Notes: generated by a model from the letters alone, not told the origin. 64,000 nt of DNA from Marinococcus halophilus (GCF_002265875.1 NZ_NPFA01000006.1:141142-205141); one strand, 5' to 3'. Counted from the stretch's first letter, positions 8,237-15,842 are shown. Translations and numbers: made by a program.

Positions 8237-8602
8237 TCACTTTTCGGCTTTGTTTTTATTCTGTGCTGTCGCCTGCTGCTCTTCGCTTTCCGTCTGCTGG
8301 TTATCTTCGAGCTGCTCGACCCGCTCAAGCAGACGCTGGTTTTCTTCTTCGAGCCTTTTAGCATTGGAAGAATAGTGCGGGTCTGTTTCCCACCAGTCGA
8401 TGCCCATTTCTTTTGCTTTATCCACCGAGGCGACGACCAGCCGGATCTTAATTGTCAAAAGCTCCACATCTGCAATATTTACTTTAATGTCCCCGGCAAT
8501 GACGACGCCTTTATCCAGTACTGTTTCCAAAATGTCTACGAGACCGCCTGAGGGTCTTTCCATTTGCTCGGGCACTGAGCGTTGTACAGGTTTTTCAGCC
8601 AT
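8237..8602 (-). CDS. gvpJ: Gas vesicle protein GvpJ (GvpA-fold minor shell or cap protein)
   Basis: It belongs to the GvpA/J/M/S family. The alpha-beta-beta-alpha core spans about residues 19-75, from LVDILETVLDKGVVIAG to LLTIKIRLVVASVDKAKE, and is followed by MGIDWWETDP, the mark of GvpJ. The last 40 residues are an E/Q-rich coiled coil and a disordered tail absent from short GvpA. GvpJ proteins nucleate or cap vesicle assembly. It lies 34 bases after gvpK and is followed closely by the small charged gene. Confidence 0.88.
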   Translation of the reverse strand: MAEKPVQRSVPEQMERPSGGLVDILETVLDKGVVIAGDIKVNIADVELLTIKIRLVVASVDKAKEMGIDWWETDPHYSSNAKRLEEENQRLLERVEQLEDNQQTESEEQQATAQNKNKAEK

Positions 8603-8636
8603 AACATAATCCCTTCTTTAAACTATATTTTGAAGC

Positions 8637-8942
8637 CTACAGTAAGTTTCCTAAAGGTCCAAGATCAATGTTCAAATCTTCTGTCGTAAGGCCAAAGATT
8701 TCTTTCATTTCTTCCATCTTGTCTTCCAGCTGCATGAGCGCTACACCAAGCTGCTCGACTTGCTCCTCTGTTAAATCGCCGCCTTCGACTCTTCGCATCG
8801 CTTGGCGCTCCACCAGCTCACGCAGCAGCTCCACTACCGTCATCACTAGCTGTGTGAGACCTTCTTCTGCTTTGTCTGGATCTAATGATATGCGCCCGGT
8901 CGGCTGCTGGGCTTCCGTTACTTGCGGATTATTATTTTCCAT
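8637..8942 (-). CDS. gvpK: Gas vesicle protein GvpK
   Basis: This 101-residue helical protein carries the GvpK features ISLDPDKAEEGLTQLVMTVVELL, interrupted here (residues 17-39), and the region RQAMRRVEGGDLTEEQVEQLG, also interrupted. It ends GLTTEDLNIDLGPLGNLL. A longer in-frame start exists at 8996, but AAAGGAGG ten bases before the ATG at 8942 fixes the start and overlaps the end of gvpS. GvpK is needed for vesicle formation and is thought to help assemble or widen the shell. Confidence 0.9.
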   Translation of the reverse strand: MENNNPQVTEAQQPTGRISLDPDKAEEGLTQLVMTVVELLRELVERQAMRRVEGGDLTEEQVEQLGVALMQLEDKMEEMKEIFGLTTEDLNIDLGPLGNLL

Positions 8943-8958
8943 CTGTATTCGGCCTCCT

Positions 8959-9192
8959 TTATTCGACTTGGGAAGGTTCTGAAGAATTAGAAACAAATTC
9001 TTTCTGCGTCTTCAATTCCGACTGTCGCAGGGTTTCTACAGAAGCGATTAGTACGCGTAAATCCAAATAAACAAGGTCAATCCCTGCAATGGATATCGTT
9101 AAATCGCCCTGAAGCACAACCCCTTTATCCAGCACGGAGTCCAAGACGTCGAGCAGGGAAACTTCCCGGTTTTTAAGAGTGTCTTGGGGCAT
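8959..9192 (-). CDS. gvpS: Gas vesicle protein GvpS (GvpA/J family, short)
   Basis: This 77-residue protein consists of the GvpA fold (VSLLDVLDSVLDKGVVLQGD to YLDLRVLIASVETLR, about residues 11-60) with a short polar tail. Its place between gvpL and gvpK corresponds to gvpS of B. megaterium. The start ATG has GGAGGGAAC upstream, inside the end of gvpL, giving a 20-base overlap and implying translational coupling. Compared with gvpA it has no acidic tail, and its contact helices differ, so it is probably a minor component. Confidence 0.85.
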   Translation of the reverse strand: MPQDTLKNREVSLLDVLDSVLDKGVVLQGDLTISIAGIDLVYLDLRVLIASVETLRQSELKTQKEFVSNSSEPSQVE

Positions 9193-10033
9193 TTTGTTCC
9201 CTCCTGTCTGTCAGGCCTGAAAAATGAAATGCTGGCCATGGGCCTGTACACTCTAAATCCATTCCGGTCTCTTCTGCTTCTTCTTTTTCCTGACGCTTTT
9301 CAATTAATTGAATAAACGCCTCCCGGTCTTCCGAGTGAATCAGATATACGGCGTTCCATGCCATTTCTTTTTCCCGGTCTGTGACGCGTTTTTCCCAATT
9401 CTTTTTTATTTCCGTGCCTTCGCTCCGGGCGGCTAACTCATCATGAAACGATTGGCAGTGCTTCTCAATCTGTTCGTCTGCCTGCGCTTCAATAAACTGG
9501 TCCATTTTCTTTTTTTCAAAAAAGCGCCGGCCAGCCGGCATCGCTTCAAGCTCTGCTTCCTTCGCCTGAATTTCTTCGCTGTTCTGCACGACGGCTTCAG
9601 TGAACAGCTGCTGATCAGCGTAGGTTTTGACGTTCCATTCTTCTTTGCCCTTCAAATAAGAAAGCTGAGCCGTTACGCTCTCGTGATATTTTTCAATCAT
9701 TTCCGCAAGGTTTGCTTCCTGTTCAAAAATCGTGCCGAATTTTAACGGGATTGTGGTATAGCGATCATGCAGCTGGTTCATCGTTTCATGATGGTGAAAG
9801 GCTTTTGCCTGCAGCCATTCCATTTTTTCTACATTCTTTTGCAGTTTTTCCTGGGAAAATTCTTCTTCCGGAACATGGGTTACTACTGCAGTAATACTGC
9901 CATGTTCAATAAAGCTGATATTATTGCCCGGCTCCATGCCTTCCATTGGCTCCATAGGAGCTTCCTCATATTCGCTTGTGGGAATCAAGGCATACAAATA
10001 CAAAAGAGCCGGTGCGCCCGAGTTTGTCTGCAC
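9173..10033 (-). CDS. gvpL: Gas vesicle protein GvpL (GvpL/GvpF family)
   Basis: This is a 286-residue GvpL/F family protein. The N-terminal ferredoxin-like domain includes LLYLYALIPT, ITAVVTHVPEEEF and the conserved FHHHETMNQLHDRYTTIPLKFGT, interrupted here (near residues 78-102). The middle is a long charged coiled coil, and the C-terminal strand TGPWPAFHFSGL is the family's hallmark. Family members bind the shell protein and act early in assembly. The start is GTG with AAAGGAG upstream. Another family member (gvpF) lies just upstream, with gvpG between them, as in B. megaterium. Confidence 0.9.
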   Translation of the reverse strand: MQTNSGAPALLYLYALIPTSEYEEAPMEPMEGMEPGNNISFIEHGSITAVVTHVPEEEFSQEKLQKNVEKMEWLQAKAFHHHETMNQLHDRYTTIPLKFGTIFEQEANLAEMIEKYHESVTAQLSYLKGKEEWNVKTYADQQLFTEAVVQNSEEIQAKEAELEAMPAGRRFFEKKKMDQFIEAQADEQIEKHCQSFHDELAARSEGTEIKKNWEKRVTDREKEMAWNAVYLIHSEDREAFIQLIEKRQEKEEAEETGMDLECTGPWPAFHFSGLTDRREQNAPRHS

Positions 10034-10048
10034 TGCCGGTTCACTCCT

Positions 10049-10306
10049 TTAATCCTTTTCCTCTAACTCTTCCCGTAATTCTTCCTGTTCAATCTGCTTC
10101 GCTCTGCGATACCGTTGCAGCAGCTCTTCCTCCTGCTCTGTGAAGGCATCTTCAGATATTTCTTCCATTTCATACATGATCTGCAGATTGGCGAGTTTTT
10201 TTTGAATCTGGCGGACATCGAAGTATTCTTTATCCGCCTCTTCTTTTACCTTTTTACCAGCCCAGACGACCGTATCGAGCGGCCAGGTAAATAATTTATG
10301 AATCAT
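10049..10306 (-). CDS. gvpG: Gas vesicle protein GvpG
   Basis: An 85-residue helical protein that begins MIHKLFTWPLDTVVWAGKKV, the conserved GvpG start, followed by a charged coiled coil with DAFTEQEEELLQRYRRAK and an acidic end. The ATG overlaps the stop of gvpF by four bases (ATGA), so it is translationally coupled. GvpG is an accessory protein of vesicle assembly that interacts with the other minor proteins. Confidence 0.9.
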   Translation of the reverse strand: MIHKLFTWPLDTVVWAGKKVKEEADKEYFDVRQIQKKLANLQIMYEMEEISEDAFTEQEEELLQRYRRAKQIEQEELREELEEKD

Positions 10307-11052
10307 ACGCTGTTCCCTGCCTTTATTTTCAGGTCAATGAAGTTGTATGCCGGCCATGGACCCGTATACTTGAAATCAGCGTGTTCGTTCCAGTTATTAA
10401 AAATTTCGTTTACTTTTGCATCAAACGCTTCTTCGTTTTCTTTATCTATTAAAAAGGCGGCATTCAACAGCATCCGCTCATTGATTACTTCGTTGCTTTT
10501 GGCTGCGTTAGCGATCTCTGCGAGCGGCTGGAAAACCTCTTCTTCAAAGCGCTCGTGCAGCCGTATCATGAATTTCTGCGCCGATTCTCCGAGCTGCATG
10601 CGCTCGTAATAGCTGGCGTTTTTACCTTTCGTATCCGTTTTTTTGCGCAGGTCTTCCATCCCCGGCTCCTGACGGATTTGTTCATTCAGCCATTCTTTCT
10701 TTCCGATAATTTTAAGTCCAACTTCCATTTTGCCGCGTATCTTCGGAAAAATTTCTTCAAATTGATCCTGCAGCTTTTCCATTAAAGCAAAAACTTCTTT
10801 TTGGTCCTCAAGGACGTTCCCAAAACTCATCGGAATGACATCGTATTCTTCCATTACTCTGGCCACTGTATCTTGATGAGCCCGCAGGTTTTTCCTCGTT
10901 GGATCATAAATCTGCATCGGAGCTTCTGCTACCACCATCGCCTCCTGCCCGCGCTGGAGGGTATAAATTTTTCGCTCTTTGCCCTCGAGTTCCACGGTAC
11001 CGAAGGTTGGTTTTTCCGTAGTTTCAATAACCCCAAACATATAAATTCCCAC
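10303..11052 (-). CDS. gvpF: Gas vesicle protein GvpF (GvpL/GvpF family)
   Basis: A 249-residue GvpL/F protein. The N-terminal domain has MFGVIETTEKPTFGTVELEG and the conserved DVIPMSFGNVLED near residue 72. A coiled-coil middle follows, and the closing strand YTGPWPAYNFIDLKIK is the family end. GvpF binds GvpA and is thought to prevent premature aggregation. The start is GTG with AGGAGG ten bases upstream. An in-frame ATG four codons on is an alternative. The stop overlaps gvpG. Confidence 0.9.
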   Translation of the reverse strand: MGIYMFGVIETTEKPTFGTVELEGKERKIYTLQRGQEAMVVAEAPMQIYDPTRKNLRAHQDTVARVMEEYDVIPMSFGNVLEDQKEVFALMEKLQDQFEEIFPKIRGKMEVGLKIIGKKEWLNEQIRQEPGMEDLRKKTDTKGKNASYYERMQLGESAQKFMIRLHERFEEEVFQPLAEIANAAKSNEVINERMLLNAAFLIDKENEEAFDAKVNEIFNNWNEHADFKYTGPWPAYNFIDLKIKAGNSV

Positions 11053-11066
11053 GGTTACTTTGCCTC

Positions 11067-12143
11067 CTAGACCTTTTTCAACTCTTCCTTCATTCTTTTT
11101 TGTGCTTCGCTGACATCTTCACCCTGAATATTTTCCAGGAAATAATGCCCCATCACATCAAAAAACAGCTGTTGAAAATCGTCGTTTTTTACATCTATTT
11201 TAACCTCATGCTCCGAGCTTAACATCGCGGTCATAACAGCGAGACGGAAGCTTGGCACATGCGTATCATTTTCCCTGCTCGTGGATTTCGCCCAATCCAA
11301 TGCTTTAATAATGGTTTCGGCTTCTTTTTCACTGATGGATGCTCTTTCAGTCAGGATAGAAACTTGAGCTTCCTTATTAGGGTCCTCCACCGGAATCGTA
11401 ATCATTCTATCAAGTAGGGCATCCTGGGATTTATGCACACCAGCATATTCCTCCGGATTGCTTGTGAAAATTGCTTTAAAATTCGGGTGCACGGTAATGA
11501 AGCTTTCATTACGCTGCGTGCCGTAAAGAGGCAGTATACCTTCTTCAAGCACGGAAAGAAATAAATTATTCGTAGACGGCAGCGAACGCGTAAATTCATC
11601 ATAAATAAGCGTGTGGCCATTTTTTACTGCTTCAAGCAGACGGCCGGTGCTCCACCGTTCTGTAATTTGGTCTTCACGTTTGTACACTTTCCGGACATAA
11701 TTGTCGATTAATTTGTCACTCGTATAACCGATTCTTCCACCAAGAAGATCCGTGTTCGAAAGGCTTTCATTTCCATTAAGCAGCGTCACAGGCTGGTTAA
11801 AACGACGTGCAAGCTGAAACGAAAGAGTGGTTTTCCCCACCCCGGCTGCGCCTGTGAAGTGTACAGGGTACCCGGAAGTTAAATACTTTTCGGAACGCTC
11901 TAAAATCGACTGCATCTCGTCAGTCTCTACGATTTTATTAATGGTGCTGATTTTTTGCTGTTTTGACTGCCCTTGTTCTTCAGAGGTCGTTTGCTTCGAT
12001 TTCGTATTAGCAGGTGCATTGATTTTTTTCGACTGGCCTCTGTTATTTTGGGAGCTGTTTTTTTGCTGGCTTGTCCGGGAGTTCCCTGACGTGTTGGATG
12101 ACTTTTTCTGAGTCTGTTGCTTTCTTCCGTTAGTAGTCGCCAT
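11067..12143 (-). CDS. gvpN: Gas vesicle AAA+ ATPase GvpN
   Basis: An AAA+ ATPase of the MoxR/GvpN group that drives vesicle growth. The first 65-70 residues are disordered and rich in N, Q, S, K and T. The ATPase core follows, with Walker A TGAAGVGKTT (about residues 97-106), Walker B TLIYDEFTR near residue 180, sensor-1 FTSNPEEY and the arginine region ALLDRMITIP. Ordinary GvpN proteins have only a short leader, so this long low-complexity N-terminus is a feature shared with its upstream neighbours here. Confidence 0.93.
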   Translation of the reverse strand: MATTNGRKQQTQKKSSNTSGNSRTSQQKNSSQNNRGQSKKINAPANTKSKQTTSEEQGQSKQQKISTINKIVETDEMQSILERSEKYLTSGYPVHFTGAAGVGKTTLSFQLARRFNQPVTLLNGNESLSNTDLLGGRIGYTSDKLIDNYVRKVYKREDQITERWSTGRLLEAVKNGHTLIYDEFTRSLPSTNNLFLSVLEEGILPLYGTQRNESFITVHPNFKAIFTSNPEEYAGVHKSQDALLDRMITIPVEDPNKEAQVSILTERASISEKEAETIIKALDWAKSTSRENDTHVPSFRLAVMTAMLSSEHEVKIDVKNDDFQQLFFDVMGHYFLENIQGEDVSEAQKRMKEELKKV

Positions 12144-12148
12144 GTTTT

Positions 12149-12763
12149 TTACCTCTCTTTTTTCTCAAAAGGAGTACTTCTCGGACGGGTGTTCATCCTT
12201 TGATAGGAAGTGATCTTTTGATCTTTATTCATTGTCGCCTTATAAATCCCGATCAATTGGTCTCGACCGTATTTTTGAGTATATTCTTTTTCTTCCACTA
12301 GTTCCACTTCAATATCCCATCCATCTTCTGCATCCATGATAGCCGTAATACGGACGGGAGAATTCATCGTTTCTTCGAAAAACGAACGGATGGTTTCAAA
12401 CATGTCACTTGTGATAGGCGCAAACGACTCTTCGCCTTGCTCTTCTTGCGGAGCTGTTTCTTCATTAGCTCCTTTTTTTGTTTGCCTCGATTTAGCTGTA
12501 TTATTTTTACTGGCAGCCGTCGTAGTATTCACTTCGTCATTTCCTCCCTTATCGTCCGCTTTTTCGTTCTCCCCGGAGGATTTCTGTGAAGATGCACTCG
12601 AAGAACCCGATTTCGCTGGACCTTTAATCTGCTCTTTCGGCTGCTCTTCTTCATCAGAAGAGAAAGGTTTATACGAGCCACTTTTACTATTTTTCAGCTC
12701 CTGGCTCTGGTTCTCTTCTGTTTTTTCTTCTGTTTTGGTCGTTGATTGTTTGGCCGCCATCAA
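12149..12763 (-). CDS. GvpO-domain protein with a long disordered N-terminus
   Basis: Residues 1-125 are low-complexity (K, E, S, Q, N, T) with no predicted fold. Residues about 130-204 form a GvpO domain, with FEETMNSPVRITAIM, GWDIEVELVEEKEYTQKYGRDQLIGIYK and QRMNTRPRSTP (segments separated). That C-terminal part is closely similar to the whole of the adjacent 88-residue protein, so the two are tandem paralogues, four bases apart. GvpO is required for vesicle formation in haloarchaea. What the charged extension adds is unknown. It may be a linker that organises the vesicle-forming proteins. Confidence 0.8.
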   Translation of the reverse strand: MMAAKQSTTKTEEKTEENQSQELKNSKSGSYKPFSSDEEEQPKEQIKGPAKSGSSSASSQKSSGENEKADDKGGNDEVNTTTAASKNNTAKSRQTKKGANEETAPQEEQGEESFAPITSDMFETIRSFFEETMNSPVRITAIMDAEDGWDIEVELVEEKEYTQKYGRDQLIGIYKATMNKDQKITSYQRMNTRPRSTPFEKKER

Positions 12764-12766
12764 TAT

Positions 12767-13033
12767 CTATCTCCTTTCTGCTGTTTCTACATGAGCACTT
12801 CTCGGTCTCAAATTCACACGTTCAAAGGATCCTACCTGCCGATTGTTGTTCAGCTTTACTTCATATACACCCAGAAGCTGATCATGCCCGTACTTCTGCA
12901 TATACTCATCTTCTTCGATAACTTCCACTTCCGCAAACCAGCCGTACTCCTCTTCGGAAACCGAAGTAATTCGAAACGGAGGCTTTACGTTCTCCTCAAA
13001 AAACTCATTCAGTGACTTCATTACTTCCTTCAT
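12767..13033 (-). CDS. gvpO: GvpO-family gas vesicle protein (GvpR position)
   Basis: An 88-residue protein that is essentially one GvpO domain: MKSLNEFFEENVKPPFRITSV interrupted here (residues 5-25), YGWFAEVEVIEEDEYMQKYG near residue 30, and FERVNLRPRSAHV near the end. It lies just downstream of gvpA after a hairpin and upstream of gvpN, the place of gvpR in B. megaterium, so gvpR would be an equally fair name. Its domain recurs in the next gene (12149-12763) and in the first gene of the operon (14410-15408). Confidence 0.82.
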   Translation of the reverse strand: MKEVMKSLNEFFEENVKPPFRITSVSEEEYGWFAEVEVIEEDEYMQKYGHDQLLGVYEVKLNNNRQVGSFERVNLRPRSAHVETAERR

Positions 13034-13067
13034 CGTATCCCCCGCTTTCTTCTTACAATAGAAATAT

Positions 13068-13099
13068 ATCCCGCCATGCAGTCATACGCATGACGGGAT
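13068..13099 (-). terminator. Hairpin after gvpA, likely attenuator or RNA-stabilising element
   Basis: On the minus strand ATCCCGTCATGC pairs with GCATGGCGGGAT (12 bp, one G-U pair, 8-base loop). No run of U follows, so it is more likely a partial terminator or a 3' stabiliser that lets the shell-protein message accumulate above the accessory-gene message. Confidence 0.65.
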
Positions 13100-13108
13100 T
13101 AGAGAAAT

Positions 13109-13378
13109 TTAAGCAAAGTTTAACTGCCCGGCACGCTCATTAGAGTCTGCATCCTCATCGATTTCGCCCTGGACATCGTCACGGAGCAGTCCGACTGCTT
13201 CAGCGTAACGGAGCCAAGTATCAACACTTGCAATAACGATACGTGCTTCAATTGTAATCAGTTCAATTCCTACCACAGAAATACGGGCGTACAGGTCGAT
13301 AACAATACCTTTGTCCAGTATACGGTCAATAACCTCTGCCAAGCTGGAAGAATCTGTACTTTTTTCAATTGTTGCCAT
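13109..13378 (-). CDS. gvpA: Major gas vesicle shell protein GvpA
   Basis: The structural subunit that forms the ribbed gas-permeable shell. The core is almost the family consensus: [17 protein letters not shown] (residues 10-26), [22 protein letters not shown] interrupted here (residues 34-55), and YAEAVGL. After the core the protein carries a 20-residue acidic tail with [15 protein letters not shown], longer than in most GvpA. Only one such gene is present, whereas B. megaterium has gvpA and gvpB. A hairpin follows it. The start ATG has an AGGAGTGA site upstream. Confidence 0.95.
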   Translation of the reverse strand: MATIEKSTDSSSLAEVIDRILDKGIVIDLYARISVVGIELITIEARIVIASVDTWLRYAEAVGLLRDDVQGEIDEDADSNERAGQLNFA

Positions 13379-13391
13379 AATCTTTCACTCC

Positions 13392-14384
13392 TTAATCATA
13401 ATGCTTAATATTTTCTGTTCCTTTAATGGCATTGATGCCTTTGATGTCATCATAGCTTTTCAGCTTCGATTCCTTGTAGCTTTTGATGTCAGATAAGCCT
13501 TTCAATTCGCTTATACCCTTGATATCATCAACGCCCTTAACCTCATCATAGCTTCTTAACCTGGACTCGCTGTAAGTCTTGATGTTCGACGGTCCTTTAA
13601 TATCTTCCATTCCTTTTAGATCGCTCAACCCTTTTTCAGGCAGCGAGCGAAGGATTTTACCGCCCCCTTTCCCGGACTTCTTGGAGCCGCCCTGGACATT
13701 TTCCTGCAGCTGTCCTGTAGCTTCCCCCAGTTTTTCCTGGGCTTCCTGGCCTTTTTCTTTGGCCTGCTCGACAGCTTTCTGCAGTTTTTCCTGGGCTTCT
13801 TCTCCTTTTCCTTCCAATGCCTGCTTTGTTTCCTGTACTTTTTCCTGCGCATGTTCCTTTGCCAGCCGGGCGCTCTCCAGAGTATTAAAAAACTTTTTGC
13901 CCATATAGGCTGCAGCTACGGCATTGGCAGCCTTAGGATTATTCTTCACCCCTTCTGTAGCGGTTTTCACCAGCTCTTCTTTGGCGTTTCCCTGAATCAT
14001 ATTTTTCGTTGTTTCCACGGGGTTCAAGTCAGCAATTTCTTCTGCCGTGTCTTTAACAGGCTCAATGAACGTATCTTCTGTCTGCTCATCGAGGACTTCC
14101 TTCGGTTTTTTAAAGGACGCCCATTTAGCGGCTTTTTGACCGCCGCCTTTTACCTTATCCAAAAATGATTCTTCATCCGTGGAACTCTTTTTTTCCTCAT
14201 TATTGGACTGTTCTTCACTGGATTGCTCACCGGATGATTTGTCCCCGGATGACCCTCCTTTAGAATAGGAGGAAAAGTGAGTTTTCTTCCAGGCTTCGTC
14301 CGGAACGGAGAATGTTTTTCTTACCTTTGGCTTTGAACCATCAACATATTTTCCGCCTTCAGTTAATAAAATCTTTTTTGCCAT
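13392..14384 (-). CDS. Gas-vesicle operon protein with LEA-like helix and DIKG repeats (unknown family)
   Basis: 330 residues in four parts. Residues 1-40 (MAKKILLTEGGKYVDGSKPK and on) include a SVPDEAWKKTHF segment. Residues 40-80 are S/E/Q/N-rich and disordered. Residues about 130-235 form an amphipathic K/E/A/Q-rich helix with repeated AQEKL(Q/G) units, like late-embryogenesis-abundant or apolipoprotein helices. Residues about 250-330 consist of short repeats of the type (S/E)xLKG-xxDIKG and two copies of IK(T/S)Y-xES-(R/K)LRSYD-(E/D)-x-KG. It lies 13 bases upstream of gvpA. The position recalls gvpQ of B. megaterium, but the name is not assigned. Possibly a vesicle-surface or clustering protein. 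Confidence 0.7.
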   Translation of the reverse strand: MAKKILLTEGGKYVDGSKPKVRKTFSVPDEAWKKTHFSSYSKGGSSGDKSSGEQSSEEQSNNEEKKSSTDEESFLDKVKGGGQKAAKWASFKKPKEVLDEQTEDTFIEPVKDTAEEIADLNPVETTKNMIQGNAKEELVKTATEGVKNNPKAANAVAAAYMGKKFFNTLESARLAKEHAQEKVQETKQALEGKGEEAQEKLQKAVEQAKEKGQEAQEKLGEATGQLQENVQGGSKKSGKGGGKILRSLPEKGLSDLKGMEDIKGPSNIKTYSESRLRSYDEVKGVDDIKGISELKGLSDIKSYKESKLKSYDDIKGINAIKGTENIKHYD

Positions 14385-14409
14385 AATTTGATCTCCTCAA
14401 ACCGAAGCA

Positions 14410-15408
14410 TTATTTATTTTCGTCAATTCGCTTATAGGAGGTTACCTCTAACTGATCATCCACCTGCACCTGATACGTTTCTTTTTTCGACTTTCTGCCT
14501 TCTTTATTCAACGCTTCAATTTCTACCAGCCACTGGCCTTTCTGTTTTTCCGTAGAAGTAATCCGCTGGGGCTCAGCCACATAGTTCTCAAAGAAATCGT
14601 TCACGGTATCCATTACGTCGGTCAGGCTATGGTTCATTTTGCCTCCATTTTGCTTCTCGGATTGGTAGGCATTAACTTCAGCTTCATCCACTTCTTCCGG
14701 CCGGCGCTCTATTTCCTGAGTTAACGTCGACTCTTCTGCGTTTTCCATCCCCGGCTCTGCTGAAGCTGCGCTCTGTTCAAGGCCGGTCGCATCCGTCAAT
14801 CGTCGTGAAGATTTTTTAGAAACCCTTTTCGCCTTTTTTGGAGCACTATCTGCTTTCCCGGTTGACAGTTCTGTCTCTTCTTCGTCTTTATTAGTAATGC
14901 TTTGAGCATTTTCTTGATCTTGTATTTTCCTGCCGGTTTTTTCTACCTTTTCACCAACAGTGTTTTTAACTCCATTTATCCTGCCTTTTGTTTCTTTTAC
15001 CTTTTTGTTTCCTTTATAAACAACTTTACTCGCATCAGCTGCCTGCTTGGCCCCTTTAGCTTTTCCCGAAACAGCTTCTTTAGCCTGTTCTCCTGCTTTT
15101 TTTGTGTTATTTTCAGCACTTTTCGTCTTGTTTTCCACGGTGCCTTGCAGTTGTTTTCCCGATTCCTTTACATTGTCTTTCGCCTGCTTTGCTTTTGTAG
15201 CAGGCTTTTTAACTGTCTGTTTGAGCCGGGGAGCTTTTTTTTCTTTTTCCTGGCTCTCTGTGGACTCAACAGCATTTTCTTCGCTGGAGGAGTCTTCCGA
15301 AGAATGGAGTTTATTTTTCGTGCCTTTAGTAATTAGAGGGAGCGCACCGCCAATAAGGCTGCCGGCGGCCATCAATCCGTACGTAACTTTATCTTTAGCG
15401 TCGGTCAC
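14410..15408 (-). CDS. Gas-vesicle operon protein: hydrophobic N-terminus, Lys/Ala helix, C-terminal GvpO domain
   Basis: This is the first gene of the operon. Residues 8-26 (YGLMAAGSLIGGALPLITKG) form a glycine-rich hydrophobic helix, as in YtxH-like proteins. Residues 35-250 are K/A/E/S-rich and helical or disordered. Residues about 258-332 are a GvpO domain with MDTVNDFFENYVAEPQRITS, GQWLVEIEALNKEG and LEVTSYKRIDENK (segments separated). The fusion of a membrane-like anchor, a spacer and a GvpO domain is not a standard gvp architecture. The start is GTG, with AAGGTGAGG upstream. The 25-base spacing to the next gene puts it in the same operon. Confidence 0.75.
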   Translation of the reverse strand: MTDAKDKVTYGLMAAGSLIGGALPLITKGTKNKLHSSEDSSSEENAVESTESQEKEKKAPRLKQTVKKPATKAKQAKDNVKESGKQLQGTVENKTKSAENNTKKAGEQAKEAVSGKAKGAKQAADASKVVYKGNKKVKETKGRINGVKNTVGEKVEKTGRKIQDQENAQSITNKDEEETELSTGKADSAPKKAKRVSKKSSRRLTDATGLEQSAASAEPGMENAEESTLTQEIERRPEEVDEAEVNAYQSEKQNGGKMNHSLTDVMDTVNDFFENYVAEPQRITSTEKQKGQWLVEIEALNKEGRKSKKETYQVQVDDQLEVTSYKRIDENK

Positions 15409-15481
15409 TGTACCTCACCTTTCTTATGTGAAAATTAATCTATACGCAAAAACCCTCACCCGGCCGGAAGCTCTCATGCTT

Positions 15482-15502
15482 TTCCAATAAATTGTTTTGG
15501 AA
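15482..15502. promoter_or_regulatory. Dyad upstream of the gas-vesicle operon
   Basis: TTCCAA-N9-TTGGAA lies 75 bases upstream of the operon's first start codon. It may be an operator. No convincing sigma-A, sigma-B or sigma-L promoter could be paired with it. Confidence 0.3.
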
Positions 15503-15572
15503 GTAAACAGTCATGAATTCGCTGGGCTGGAGAGGGCCTTTTAATGTAATCATTTAAGCAATTTCTTTTAAA

Positions 15573-15641
15573 TTAGATTAGGGAGAGGATTGCTCCAATT
15601 ACAACAATAGCTCCAATAACCATCAAAATAGTACGAATCAT
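15573..15641 (-). CDS. Possible 22-residue hydrophobic peptide
   Basis: The ATG at 15641 opens MIRTILMVIGAIVVIGAILSLI (given as one helix; 22 codons, stop TAA at 15573), a pure membrane helix with one Arg. AAAGTGAG lies upstream but is a weak ribosome site. It sits alone between the divergent gas-vesicle and nitrite operons. It may be a small membrane peptide or toxin-like peptide, or chance. Confidence 0.35.
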   Translation of the reverse strand: MIRTILMVIGAIVVIGAILSLI

Positions 15642-15825
15642 GACTAACACTCACTTTCTAACTCTAAATTTAATAACTACTTTAATTCGTTTTACCTTTT
15701 ACCTACCGGGTTCAAACTTTTTATTGCGTTTATTTTTAAATAAAGTTCTAATTACCTATATTTCCGATTCATATTTTTAACAATCTCTTGAATTTTTCTT
15801 TCCCCACCGGTATTCAACACGTTAC

Positions 15826-15842
15826 TGTCAGATTTACTTACA
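15826..15842 (+). promoter_or_regulatory. Candidate GlnR/TnrA nitrogen-control box
   Basis: TGTCAGATTTACTTACA matches the 17-base TnrA/GlnR consensus TGTNANATTTTNTNACA with a single mismatch. It lies about 200 bases upstream of nasF, the first gene of the nitrite assimilation operon. TnrA is the known activator of nas genes in B. subtilis. Confidence 0.55.

Noticed and set aside
14902..15336. Long antisense frames over the low-complexity gas-vesicle genes (also 12336-12794, 13579-13908)
   Set aside because: They are mirror images of Lys/Glu/Ser-rich coding sequence; no ribosome sites.
15409..15500. Sigma-B or sigma-A promoter for the gas-vesicle operon
   Set aside because: A TATAGA is present but no -35 element at usable spacing; no GTTTAA/GGGTAT pair.
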